NCBI RefSeq assembly: GCF_026151205.1
Contig: NC_087079.1
Span: forward strand, 434,001-498,000
Direction: 5' to 3'
Source: Bolinopsis microptera
Taxonomy: Eukaryota > Ctenophora > Tentaculata > Lobata > Bolinopsidae
DNA: 64,000 bases
Position 1 is the stretch's first letter. Each line of letters opens with the position of its first letter. Position numbers and translations under genes: made by a program. Below the pieces are notes generated by a model, which was not told the origin of the DNA, did no database searches, and saw nothing but the letters and a program-made list of their open reading frames with translations. This document shows positions 47,914-58,141 of this stretch, piece by piece.

Positions 47914-48167
47914 GTTTCGGATATGTGACAATAATTTATTTACGCATGAATTTCAAAATTAACCCCGTTTATGCGATTAAAATTACCCCAAAACGACGAA
48001 TACGTTTGTCCCATTTTCTCAAAATGACATCGATGTGACTTACTGCCTTTTCTCAGGGAACGGCAGTGTAGCCTGGGTCCCCAGATAAAGCAAATAGAAT
48101 ATCACGCTAAAACATGATGATTTGCTCTAACCAGAGCCCTCGTGCTTGCAATAGCGCGCGCCCGCTA

Positions 48168-48260
48168 TTGTAGGTTTATAACCTACCAGGACGCGCGCCG
48201 AGTTGGACTCGTCGACGGTCCAATATATGGAACAGATATTTTACGAGTATCACCCGTTAA
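48168..48260 (-). mobile_element. second copy of the 93-bp micro-element, inverted
   Basis: The reverse complement of 47821-47913, with the same length and only a few mismatches, facing it across 254 bases. It could be an independent insertion or the other terminal repeat of a larger foldback unit. Confidence 0.75.
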
Positions 48261-50092
48261 TGGTGACGTCATAGTCACGTCACACGTGACCTCAGGCTCA
48301 TAATCATGTGACCTCAGACCCAATCAATTAGGTTTTGGCCTGGTCAGCCCCCTGTCACCCGATCTTGAAGTGACGTACGACACCTCGTTAACCCAATCAT
48401 TGTCAGGAAGGCTGCAAATTTTCATATGCCAAACTCACAATGGTTTTAATAGGGGGTGCAACATAAAAATAAACTTGCTCGGATTTTAAAAATTTTTGTA
48501 CCATTGTTTTCTAGAGACTGTGAGAATTTTCACAATACCAAATTTGTCATACCTTTTTGGAAAGATCAGTGAGTTTCGCCTAGGTGCCATATTTGATGGT
48601 GCGCGGCTTTTGGAGCAAAATTAGCTGTAAAAGTCGCGTAATTTGACCAAATTTGACCAAATTCGTTGATTTTTGTCGTATTATTTGGATATATCTTCAG
48701 TTCCTTGAATGAGATCATTCTGAAAATTGGCGACGACCTTCCAATAGGGCATTCACAACTGTCCGAAAAATTTGGTGGATATCGGAGTTGATATAGTGAT
48801 CAAAATGGGGCAAAATACGCTGCTTTTAGCTGCAACATAATGTCTGATGGTTGGATATGCTTTAAACTTTTCGGACACTTTCCTTGCAAGTCTATGAGTA
48901 AGCTTATCAATTTTTGTGGCAATCGGAGGTCGGGAAGGATACTTAATATCTGTTTGTTTGAAGAAAATTGTGCTGGCCGAAATTAGCGCTAAAAAACCAT
49001 CCTACAGTCGGCACGCGCGGCTCACTGTCGATGGCGCACTACCTAGTTTTAAAGAGTTGTGCGAGATGATGATACATAGAGGCCGCAGAATTATGAGGAC
49101 TACCAGTACCAGATCCTGGTGGAACCTAAGCGATCCATGATATCACGACTGGCCCTAGGGTTAGGGTTAGGGTTATGGGGAGGGTTATAGTATATGGAAA
49201 GCTTCGGGGTTCCGGTTATGGTTACTGTTAGGGTTAGGGTTGGGATTATTGGTTTTGTAAAACCGTTTTGATTGCCGCGACATCTAGCGCTAAATAGCGC
49301 TAGAAGTCGCCCACAAAAAGACAAAAAGGTTTGCGACAGTTCACGTTAGATGTCGCCGCGACATCTAGCGCTAGATCGCGACATTGAAAAGGTGCCCCGC
49401 AATTGGCGGCATTGTCGCTAATTGTCGCTATCTAGCGTCATCTACCAACATCTAGCATCATCTAGCGTCATTTTAAGCTAGATGACGCTAGATTGTAGAT
49501 TACGCTAAATAACGCTAGATGTCGAATTTAAACAATCGGTAAAGGTCCCACTTAGCAACATTTAGCAACACATAGCAACACGTGGCAACACGTGATTAGA
49601 ATATTATAACAGTTAACTACATAATTACACACAGCTACGCAGTCGGTTACCTATACTATGACCCTGCTAATACATCACGTGTTAACATGTGTAACCTTGG
49701 TAACAGGTGTTACCTTGGTAACAGGTGCTACCTTGGTAACATGAGCTGCTGTTATTTAATACCTATGGTGCGAAGCGAAGCTGAAACTAACAGTTATACT
49801 GAAGCTTTAGTTTGGATATCACTTCTAGTAAATGGTTAGAAGATTAATAAGTTTCGTAGTTTAATAGCTTTACTTGGCTTTATAAGAATTAGCATTATCC
49901 GAATACCTTGTTAACATTAAGTTGAACCTGTTTCAAATTTGGTAACCACATTCGCTTGTTTTCTATTTTCTGGTTTACTATTATCACTTTTTAAAAGCTT
50001 GTTTTTACCTGATGTCAGATGTAAACAAAGCGAAAAACTCCTCAAATAAACACTGAGATTTAGTTTTGTACAGTCCTTGACTTATTAGTGAA
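48261..50092. other. intergenic, with telomere-like and AGCGCTAG repeats
   Basis: No gene recognised. CTAGGGTTAGGGTTAGGGTT at about 49153-49172 is a short interstitial telomere-like run (TTAGGG type), with degenerate copies to 49235. From 49275 to 49530 there are many scattered copies of ACATCTAGCGCTAG and GCTAGATGACGCTAGA. TTACCTTGGTAACAGGTG repeats lie at 49691-49740. The last 300 bases are a plausible promoter and 5' UTR for the zinc-finger gene. Confidence 0.5.
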
Positions 50093-52186
50093 ATGGAGCA
50101 TCAAAATGTTCCAGACTTTAAAGATGAGATGAAGATAGAAGAAGAAAGTATTTCACCGGAATTGATCAAGACAGAGATTAAGAAGGAGGAAGATAATTTT
50201 CTTATTAAATCAGAAGTGTATTCGAATGCAGTTTCTCAGTTGGATTGTACCAACCAGGAGTCAGCAATAGCTCGCCACCAGTGGGTTAATACCAGTGAAA
50301 ATGCTTACATTCGCTCCGAATTTTCCTACAATACAAACCAAAAAACAGCTTTAGTTTCACATCAGCAAACTTATACCGGTGATAAACCGTATAAATGCTC
50401 TGAATGTTCCTTCAGTTCAAGTCAAAAATCAACACTGGTTTGGCATCAGCGGACTCATACCGGTGAAAAACCGTATAAATGCTCTGAATGTTCCTTTAGT
50501 ACTGGCTGGAAATCAAATCTGGTTAACCATCGGATGACTCATACCGGTGAAAAACCTTACATATGCTCTGAATGTTCCTACAGTACAAGCATAAAACAAA
50601 ACTTAGTTCGCCATCAGATGACTCATAACGGTAAAAAACCATATAAATGCTCCGAATATTCCTACAGTTCAAGCCAAAAATCAAACCTGCTAAGTCATCA
50701 GATGACTCATACCGGTGAAAAACCTTATATATGCTCTGAATGTTCCTACAGTACAAGCATAAAACAAAACTTAGTTCGCCATCAGATGACTCATACCGGT
50801 GAAAAACCGTATAAATGCTCCGAATGTTCCTACAGTTCAAGCCAAAAATCAAACCTGCTTAGTCATCAGATGACTCATACCGGTGAAAAACCGTATAAAT
50901 GCTCTGAATGTTCCTTTAGTTCAAGCCAAAAATCAAACCTGCTTAATCATCAGATGACTCATAACAGTGAAAAACGATATGAATGCACCGAATGTTCCTA
51001 CAGTTCAAGCCAAAAATCAGACCTAGTTAACCATCGGATGACTCATACCGGTGAAAAACCGTATAAATGCTCCGAATATTCCTACAGTCCAAGCCAAAAA
51101 TCAAACCTGCTTAGTCATCAGATGACTCATACCGCTGAAAAACCGTATAAATGCTCTGAATGTTCCTTTAGTACTGGCTGGAAATCAAATCCGGTTCGCC
51201 ATTATATGACTCATCCCGGTGAAAAACCATATAAATGCACCGAATGTTCCTACAGTTCCAGCCAAAAATCAGACCTAGTTAACCATCGGATGACTCATAC
51301 TGGTGAAAAACCGTATAAATGCTCTGAATGTTTCTACAGTACAAGCATAAAACAATACTTAGTTCGCCATCAGATGACTCATAACGGTAAAAAACCATAT
51401 AAATGCTCCGAATATTCCTACAGTTCAAGCCAAAAATCAAACCTGCTAAGTCATCAGATGACTCATACCGGTGAAAAACCTTATATATGCTCTGAATGTT
51501 CCTACAGTACAAGCATAAAACAAAACTTAGTTCGCCATCAGATGACTCATACCGGTGAAAAACCGTATAAATGCTCCGAATGTTCCTACAGTTCAAGCCA
51601 AAAATCAAACCTGCTTAGTCATCAGATGACTCATACCGGTGAAAAACCGTATAAATGCTCTGAATGTTCCTTTAGTTCAAGCCAAAAATCAAACCTGCTT
51701 AATCATCAGATGACTCATAACAGTGAAAAACGATATGAATGCACCGAATGTTCCTACAGTTCAAGCCAAAAATCAGACCTAGTTAACCATCGGATGACTC
51801 ATACCGGTGAAAAACCGTATAAATGCTCCGAATATTCCTACAGTCCAAGCCAAAAATCAAACCTGCTTAGTCATCAGATGACTCATACCGCTGAAAAACC
51901 GTATAAATGCTCTGAATGTTCCTTTAGTACTGGCTGGAAATCAAATCCGGTTCGCCATTATATGACTCATACCGGTGAAAAACCATATAAATGCACCGAA
52001 TGTTCCTACAGTTCCAGCCAAAAATCAGACCTAGTTAACCATCGGATGACTCATACTGGTGAAAAACCGTATAAATGCTCTGAATGTTTCTACAGTACAA
52101 GCATAAAACAATACTTAGTTCGCCATCAGATGACTCATACTGGCGAAAAACCGTATCAGCGGAATAACTCACATTTTTTTTCATGA
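50093..52186 (+). CDS. C2H2 zinc-finger protein, about 21 fingers, with an exact nine-finger duplication
   Basis: A single exon of 697 residues from the ATG at 50093. The N-terminal 80 residues are acidic with VxKxE-like IKTEIKKEE and IKSE motifs (possible SUMO sites). A degenerate finger (SEFSYNTNQ) precedes 21 tandem 28-residue fingers from about residue 98 to 685, joined by TGEKPYKC linkers. Such proteins bind DNA in the nucleus. Fingers 4-12 are repeated as 13-21 with 756-bp spacing and only one or two base changes. Fingers 4, 9, 13 and 18 read CSEY, losing the second zinc-binding cysteine. After the last linker the frame ends at TGEKPYQRNNSHFFS, so the array is cut inside a finger. Fingertips are few and repeated (SSQKSNL, TSIKQNL, TGWKSN), which suggests recent amplification rather than diversified DNA contacts. 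Confidence 0.93.
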   Translation: MEHQNVPDFKDEMKIEEESISPELIKTEIKKEEDNFLIKSEVYSNAVSQLDCTNQESAIARHQWVNTSENAYIRSEFSYNTNQKTALVSHQQTYTGDKPYKCSECSFSSSQKSTLVWHQRTHTGEKPYKCSECSFSTGWKSNLVNHRMTHTGEKPYICSECSYSTSIKQNLVRHQMTHNGKKPYKCSEYSYSSSQKSNLLSHQMTHTGEKPYICSECSYSTSIKQNLVRHQMTHTGEKPYKCSECSYSSSQKSNLLSHQMTHTGEKPYKCSECSFSSSQKSNLLNHQMTHNSEKRYECTECSYSSSQKSDLVNHRMTHTGEKPYKCSEYSYSPSQKSNLLSHQMTHTAEKPYKCSECSFSTGWKSNPVRHYMTHPGEKPYKCTECSYSSSQKSDLVNHRMTHTGEKPYKCSECFYSTSIKQYLVRHQMTHNGKKPYKCSEYSYSSSQKSNLLSHQMTHTGEKPYICSECSYSTSIKQNLVRHQMTHTGEKPYKCSECSYSSSQKSNLLSHQMTHTGEKPYKCSECSFSSSQKSNLLNHQMTHNSEKRYECTECSYSSSQKSDLVNHRMTHTGEKPYKCSEYSYSPSQKSNLLSHQMTHTAEKPYKCSECSFSTGWKSNPVRHYMTHTGEKPYKCTECSYSSSQKSDLVNHRMTHTGEKPYKCSECFYSTSIKQYLVRHQMTHTGEKPYQRNNSHFFS

Positions 52187-53983
52187 AAGTGGTCAGGCTT
52201 CGACTTTATTTCAAAAGGATAGTGTTGGAGGACCCATTTTTGTTAAGCCTCTACCTTTCGTGAAGCCTCTCACATTTGCAAAGCCTCTGTACTTTGATGA
52301 CCCCTTTTTTCCAGTTCCAGCTTACCTCCCTGTTCCTTCTCCTGTAACCAACCAGAATCTCACAAGTCTCACCCTTCAGCTCCTCTGACTCCTCTCACCT
52401 TCTCACCTGGTGAATCTGTTTTCACACCTGCTCCCACTGTCCCACCTACCTTATACTCTACAACATTTCCTTCCCCTCTCATATTTCCTGCCAGTTCAGC
52501 GACCATGGGGCGTAAATCAAAATTTATGTGATATGTTATGATGAGGACGAAGTTTCTGGTTCAAATCAAATATCAATTAAGCAATTAGCACAATGCTGAC
52601 TTAAAGGGTCTTTAAGCAAATTTGGTAAATCCTAGTAGTTTTACTATTAAAATGTACATTGGGGGATATGTGACAAAGTATAAATCAAAACTGTCTGGTT
52701 CTATAAAGTTAAGTAATTATTATCAATAATTAGGGAATATTACAAAATCTATGTTAATTTTATTAGAAGTTATTATAATACTTTATACGTTAATATTTTT
52801 ATTTATTAAGGTTTTGAACAGGAACCCGTATAACTCTAAAATTGTGTCAAGACTCAAGAGACTAAAATAATTATTACCTATTTAATTCGTGTTTTTGACA
52901 CCATTCGGGGGTCCAAATTTGGGGCTCTAAAACTATTTCTTGGCCAATTTTTATTTTTTCATACTGATTTGGAGGCCATTAAAGCATTTGACCCAGTCAA
53001 AAAGGTTTCGGTTGTATGTATTTTACGGTTGTTGCGGAAAATCGCGTTAAAGTTGATGCCGTGGTGTCAGTAAAATGTTACGGATCCACCCAGCCATATA
53101 TATCGTCTCGCTTTATATATAGCAAGATGACAATTTATTGATAATTATTATATTCAGAGTATTGAATTGACTTAACATAAGTGATAAAAAGGCAGGACCG
53201 GACTCAGGGCTTAAAACAACTTAAGTTTAGATTTTAAGAAGCATGAAATAGGATCAAGTTCAACTGCTTAGCTACTTTCCAAGTAAAATGCATGCAGGTG
53301 TTGACAGGATGAATCTTTCTATTAATTATACGAAAGATTTCAGATAGAATATCATAATCGTTAGAAATACTTTGTAGTCGCTAAAAGTAAATGTGTAATT
53401 GGTAATTCTGATTTCTGGTATTGAATTAATGTTTAGAGTTAGACCATGGTATTAACCATGCTATTCTATCATAACAGGTGAAGGTCCGAGCTATGAAGGT
53501 AAATTTTTTTTTTTAATTTGAAAATTCAATTAATCATTATATATATAAATCAAGCGTTACATTTCAGCCATGCAAAGTTACAATGACATATTTTGATGTA
53601 CTAAATGATAAATGGTACTGCAATATAAGTTGCTTAATGTTTGGCCGGATGACAACTAACGAGAAAAATAAACTTGATTATATAATAATTAATTCGGCTG
53701 AACCAACACATAGCAAGAGCCACATTAACGTTGGGGCCGTCTACCAAATTTGAATGACAAACATTAACAAGTAATCAAACATATCATATATAATTATAAG
53801 GATTTTGTTCATTACAATTCCGTCACAACTGATAAGAAAAAAGAAAAGGACAAGCAGATAGGAAATTGGACGGACAGAATTGTAACCAACAAAAACAAAT
53901 TTCTTAGACTCATAAGACTGCAACTGATGAGCTAATCTGGCCAGACTGTATCGGCAGCCCAGAGGTACTTGATCAGTTTGGCC
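52187..53983. other. no gene recognised
   Basis: It starts with the likely 3' UTR of the zinc-finger gene (T/C-rich, 52200-52500). Beyond that the sequence is AT-rich without exons, RNA genes or named repeats. Confidence 0.4.
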
Positions 53984-55258
53984 TTAAAAGTAGAAATCCG
54001 CTCTGACCTCTTGGCCTCCTATCACTACTTGTTGTTGTCGCCCCTCAAGATAGGACTTAATAAATTTAAGCATTAGTCCATCGACATTAAAAATATTCTT
54101 TAATTTACTTAAAATAAGGTCATGCGAAACGCTATCAAAAGCTTTCGCAAAATCAAAATATATTATATCAGTCCTGGACCTGTTATTCAATGCAAGTGCA
54201 AGATTGTCCGTGAAAGGTATCATTTGGGTTGTGCATGAACGTTCATTAACAAAACCGTGTTGTCGGTCATCCAACAGATCAGAGCATGCAGCGTATAATG
54301 CAGTCTTTATGCACCTTTCAAAGACTTTCATTACAAGAGATGTTAACGAGATAGGCCTGTAGTTCTCAACCGAAGACTTATCGCCCTTTTTGTGCACTGG
54401 TACTACAAGTGCCAGCTTCCAATCAGGGGGTATGCATCCGCTCGAGAAAGACAGGTTAAATAAAACACTAAGTGGGTATGCAAGGCTTTGGGCACAGTTT
54501 TTGAGGACTCTCCCATGAATCCCATCAGGGCCAGGGGCCTTGTTAGGATTTAACTTTTTAAGAATCAACAGAACATCTTCTCTACTAAACACAAGACTTG
54601 AAAAACAATCATCACGAAAATCTATGTCAATGCCATAATCGCTCTCTTGAGAAAACTGCTCATAAAAATATTCGTTAAAAAGGGCAGCTTGATCAGATGG
54701 ATTGTTTCGAAAGCGATTATGATATTTGACAGTTTCAGGGATCCTGGTTGACTTTGATTTAGATTGAACGTAGGTCCAGAATTTCTTGGAGATAAGAGCA
54801 TCATCGGAGTCATCCTCAACACTGAGTCTCATTCTTTCGTCCATCAAATTTTTAAATTTTGTGCGAAATGCACGAAACTTTTGTTTATGAGACTCAGAGT
54901 TGCTCCCCTTATGCCTTATTCTCCATTTCTCCTTATTTCGTAGGAGACGATCACATTCGGAGTCATACCATGGGGGCTGGAACTGAGACTTAATGGTCTT
55001 TTTAGGGATCCATCGGTCACAGGCTGCATCAAGAACTCCTCTGAATCGACTCCAGGCAAGATAAGGATCATTACACTCAAATATACTATCCCAATCGATG
55101 CTAAATAAGTCAGAATTCAGGCCCCTAAAATTACCTTTACTATAATTAAAGATCTTTCTTTTAGGCTGCTTAATATACTTGGTCTTAATATCAATGTCAA
55201 ATGTGATACAAAAGTGGTCGGACATACACATTGATTGACTGTTCTCAATTTCGTTCAC
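53984..55258 (-). pseudogene. CR1/Jockey-like ORF2 fragment (endonuclease end plus N-terminal RT)
   Basis: A 424-codon frame. It opens at the end of an endonuclease domain (MSDHFCITFDI, the SDH motif). The linker follows (PPWYDSECDRLLRNKEKWR), then RT motifs: LNPNKAPGPDGIHGRVLKN, VPVHKKGDKSSVENYRPISL, and motif A DFAKAFDSVSHDLI. It stops before motif B and the YADD core, ending RADFYF. The upstream part is cut off at about 55258 by the oppositely oriented retroelement. It is therefore truncated at both ends, although the frame is still intact. Confidence 0.88.
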
Positions 55259-55536
55259 CTGTCATAGCGTTCCGGGAAAACTTATTTTTCCTCCGCGACT
55301 TAAAGGAACACCGGGAATCGATTCAGCAAGCCGACATTGTACTCATAAGTGCTGGCATAAACGATATCCAGAAAAACAGAGCGAGTGCCGTCCTGCTGCA
55401 TAATCACATCAGAAGTTTCATAGAACAGTTCCCGCGCACTATGTTCTTATTCGATGCAGTCAGTCCACTATCGATACATGCTGACCGATTCAACACCCAC
55501 AACGACATTAGACAGCTTCGCAGTCTATGTTCGTAA
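55259..55536 (+). pseudogene. SGNH/GDSL esterase fragment of a CR1-like element
   Basis: The frame reads RESIQQADIVLISAGINDIQ, the block III region (G-x-N-D) of SGNH hydrolases, followed by MFLFDAVSPL and a stop. Block I with the catalytic serine lies upstream and is missing. CR1-type LINEs are known to carry an esterase domain in ORF1. Here it abuts the RT frame directly (10-bp overlap, different frame), so the endonuclease has been deleted. Confidence 0.7.
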
Positions 55537-57179
55537 GACCAACTACCGAAAGTGAAGTTGAACAAATTATTAGCAAGCTTAAGAATAAATCCACTCAAGA
55601 CACTAAAATTGAACCCCTAAAAATGGTAAAAGACTGCCCCTCCTTCTGTAAAGTCTTGTCCATAATCATTAACACATCATTTAGTCAAGGTATCTTCCCA
55701 TCATCTCTCAAAATAGCTAAAGTTATACCAATTCACAAAGGAGGCAGCAAATCCGACGCCACTAACTATCGGCCCATATCTTTGCTGTGCACCTTTTCCA
55801 AATTGTATGAAAAACTTATGCATAATAGAGTAATGGACTTCCTTGACAAGAAAGGCTCGCTCTTTGAAGGGCAATATGGCTTCCGGCCAGGCCGATCCTG
55901 TGAGCATGCTCTTTTGGATGCTCAACACACGATTCTGAATTCCCTTGCCAAAAAGGAAGTTGCTCTATTACTCCTAGTCGACTTTAGTAAAGCTTTTGAC
56001 GTTTTGTCTCATGATGTATTGATTGACAAACTCCAGCACTATGGAATCCGTGGGCAAGCTTTGCAATGGTTTAAATCCTACCTGAGCACACGTCAGCAAT
56101 ATGTATGTTTGAATGGTATTAAATCAGCTCTTAAACCTATTACATACGGAGTTCCACAGGGCAGTATTATGGGACCTTTGTTATTCCTAATCTACATCAA
56201 TGATATGCCAAATATCAACAGTATGATAAAGTTTATACTCTACGCTGATGATGCAAATATCATAATAAAAGGCAAAAATGCAAACGATGTTATACAAAAA
56301 TTCAACCAATTCTCCCACGAGTTTGTACGCTGGGTTGACTGTAATGGACTTGCACTTAATCTAAAAAAGACCTGCTATATGCTTTTCGGTGTTAGAAATA
56401 CTGATAATACTCCAAATATTCATATTGCAGACACACAATTAGAACGTAAAAGGGAAGCACGGTTCCTTGGCGTTATAATGGATGATCAACTAACATGGTC
56501 TAAGCATATAGCAGCTGTTAGATCAAAAATGATGCGGTATGTAGGAATTATGTATAAAATAAAACGTCACCTATCGATTCAAATAAGGCTACAGATATAT
56601 CAAAGTTTTGTTCAATTGCATTTAAACTTCTGTTCAATTGTATGGGGGTTTGCAGCAAAAAATCACATTGAATCACTCTTCTCACGACAAAAACAGGGTA
56701 TCAGGGCAGTAATGCCAGGTCACATTAATTACTTTTACAAAGACGGTCGACTGCCAGAACACACAAAACAATTTTTCAATAACAATGGTATACTCACGGT
56801 GCACAGTGTTATTGTAAAAAACACACTAATTCTCATGCACCGAATCAAACATTTCCGCAGCTCAGTCCCTCAACAAATCTGTATGACTATCCCAGAAAAT
56901 GCACCCACTGCAAACTCAGATCACGTGACTGCAGCATCCTGGTTAGCCGAGTACAACACCACACATTTCAGATCTTCGATGTTCTTCAAAGGACCTTTAC
57001 TCTCAATTTATGCTGTAAATGCAAATGTAAGCACCCTACCCACACTTTTTTCCATAAACCTTTTTAAATCGGCTACAAAACGCATGCTCTTGAACCTGCA
57101 GAGTGAAAATGACGATGACACGTGGCCCAGTTTCTTATTACATAATATTCCAGGTCTAAGAAGGTCACAACGTGTCTGA
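55527..57179 (+). CDS. CR1/Jockey-like reverse transcriptase, nearly complete RT domain
   Basis: A 550-codon open frame. RT motifs are all present: IPIHKGGSKSDATNYRPISL, GQYGFRPGRSCEHAL, motif A LVDFSKAFDVLSHDVL, motif B YGVPQGSIMGPLLF, motif C LYADDANI, then LNLKKTCYMLF and FLGVIMDDQLTWSKHI. The thumb and C-terminal region follow to SQRV. No endonuclease precedes it. The frame is intact for 1.65 kb, so the copy is fairly recent, but without EN and ORF1 it could not move by itself. It is head-on to the RT at 53984-55258 and belongs to a different subfamily. Confidence 0.9.
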   Translation: MFVRPTTESEVEQIISKLKNKSTQDTKIEPLKMVKDCPSFCKVLSIIINTSFSQGIFPSSLKIAKVIPIHKGGSKSDATNYRPISLLCTFSKLYEKLMHNRVMDFLDKKGSLFEGQYGFRPGRSCEHALLDAQHTILNSLAKKEVALLLLVDFSKAFDVLSHDVLIDKLQHYGIRGQALQWFKSYLSTRQQYVCLNGIKSALKPITYGVPQGSIMGPLLFLIYINDMPNINSMIKFILYADDANIIIKGKNANDVIQKFNQFSHEFVRWVDCNGLALNLKKTCYMLFGVRNTDNTPNIHIADTQLERKREARFLGVIMDDQLTWSKHIAAVRSKMMRYVGIMYKIKRHLSIQIRLQIYQSFVQLHLNFCSIVWGFAAKNHIESLFSRQKQGIRAVMPGHINYFYKDGRLPEHTKQFFNNNGILTVHSVIVKNTLILMHRIKHFRSSVPQQICMTIPENAPTANSDHVTAASWLAEYNTTHFRSSMFFKGPLLSIYAVNANVSTLPTLFSINLFKSATKRMLLNLQSENDDDTWPSFLLHNIPGLRRSQRV

Positions 57180-58141
57180 AAGTTACTGGACACAACGGTC
57201 ATTATATCAGTTTAGTGAATTAGTTAATTAGTTAATTAGTAAATCAGTTATTAGTCATATGGTTATTATTAAGTACTATATATTATATTATATGATATTA
57301 CAAAAATAAACTATGAATATATATTTGCACACAAAAAAACCAGAACAAACTGATCACAGACTAGCGGCAACTAATATTAATGGATAAGCCACACATCCTA
57401 AATTCCAGGTCCATATTTACACTGCCACATTCCCCACTATCACTATTTTCCTATCAGCACAAACCGTAATTAATTTATTTCAACAATCACAAACACTACA
57501 TATCCAAACTAATGGCATGGCATAGCAATATCTACGATATCCTAAATCAGTCCCTAACAAACTTAGCGCGAGTCTGAAAGGCTGTTGGAAGCACAGAGTG
57601 CTCCATATTTTGTTTTTATCAATAAACTTTTTTTTTCATTTTCTTTTTTTTAAATAAATTTATTAACTGCGTGCAAATTTGTGTTTCAGATTTGATCTAT
57701 TTATGATATATATTTATGATTATGTAATAAAGTTATTAATATTATATTTGTAAACATTGGCTGGCTTACAAACCAGTCCCCAAACAAACACATAAAAATA
57801 AAATATACCCAATAGAGCACATAACATATGACGAGACAGAAGACAGGACAACAAATTTTCCCCGTTACCTCTATTACTTTTGCTGATGATAACATACCTA
57901 GAAAACATACCAGTTGCAACACGGTGTTGTTGAGCCGATATTCCCATGGAACTTTAAAGTATATTATTAACAGAATTGTGTCTCGCCGTTGTGTTTTGTT
58001 AGGTATTGTGCTATAATATGAAGTAACATACATTATGCTATCACTTCGTTTGAATACATATAAATAACATCCAAATGATCAGATCCAATAGGATACTGAT
58101 GCAGACAATGAAAAATTTAAATATTGAATTGAATTACCACA
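57180..58141. other. retroelement 3' flanks, no gene
   Basis: AT-rich sequence holding the likely 3' UTR of the plus-strand reverse transcriptase copy (TTAGTTAATTAG repeats at 57215-57245). No exon or RNA gene seen. Confidence 0.4.

Larger units (their letters stand above)
44760..48066. mobile_element. diverged relative of the 14418-17543 element, with nested insertions
   Basis: The right end GTTTTTCTCAGGGAACGGCAG-like terminus (TTTTCTCAGGGAACGGCAG) and many internal stretches match the first element. Here the repeated motif reads GGCAGTAAGTCC instead of GGCATTAAGTCC. The left end is eroded, so its start is approximate. Inserted in it are a reverse transcriptase pseudogene (about 46198-47280), a 93-bp element (47821-47913) and short pieces around 45420-45620 and 47420-47480 that share ATTGACATCGTCAATTAA. 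Confidence 0.65.

Noticed and set aside
50523-51608. Minus-strand frames across the zinc-finger array
   Set aside because: Antisense shadows of the repeated fingers.
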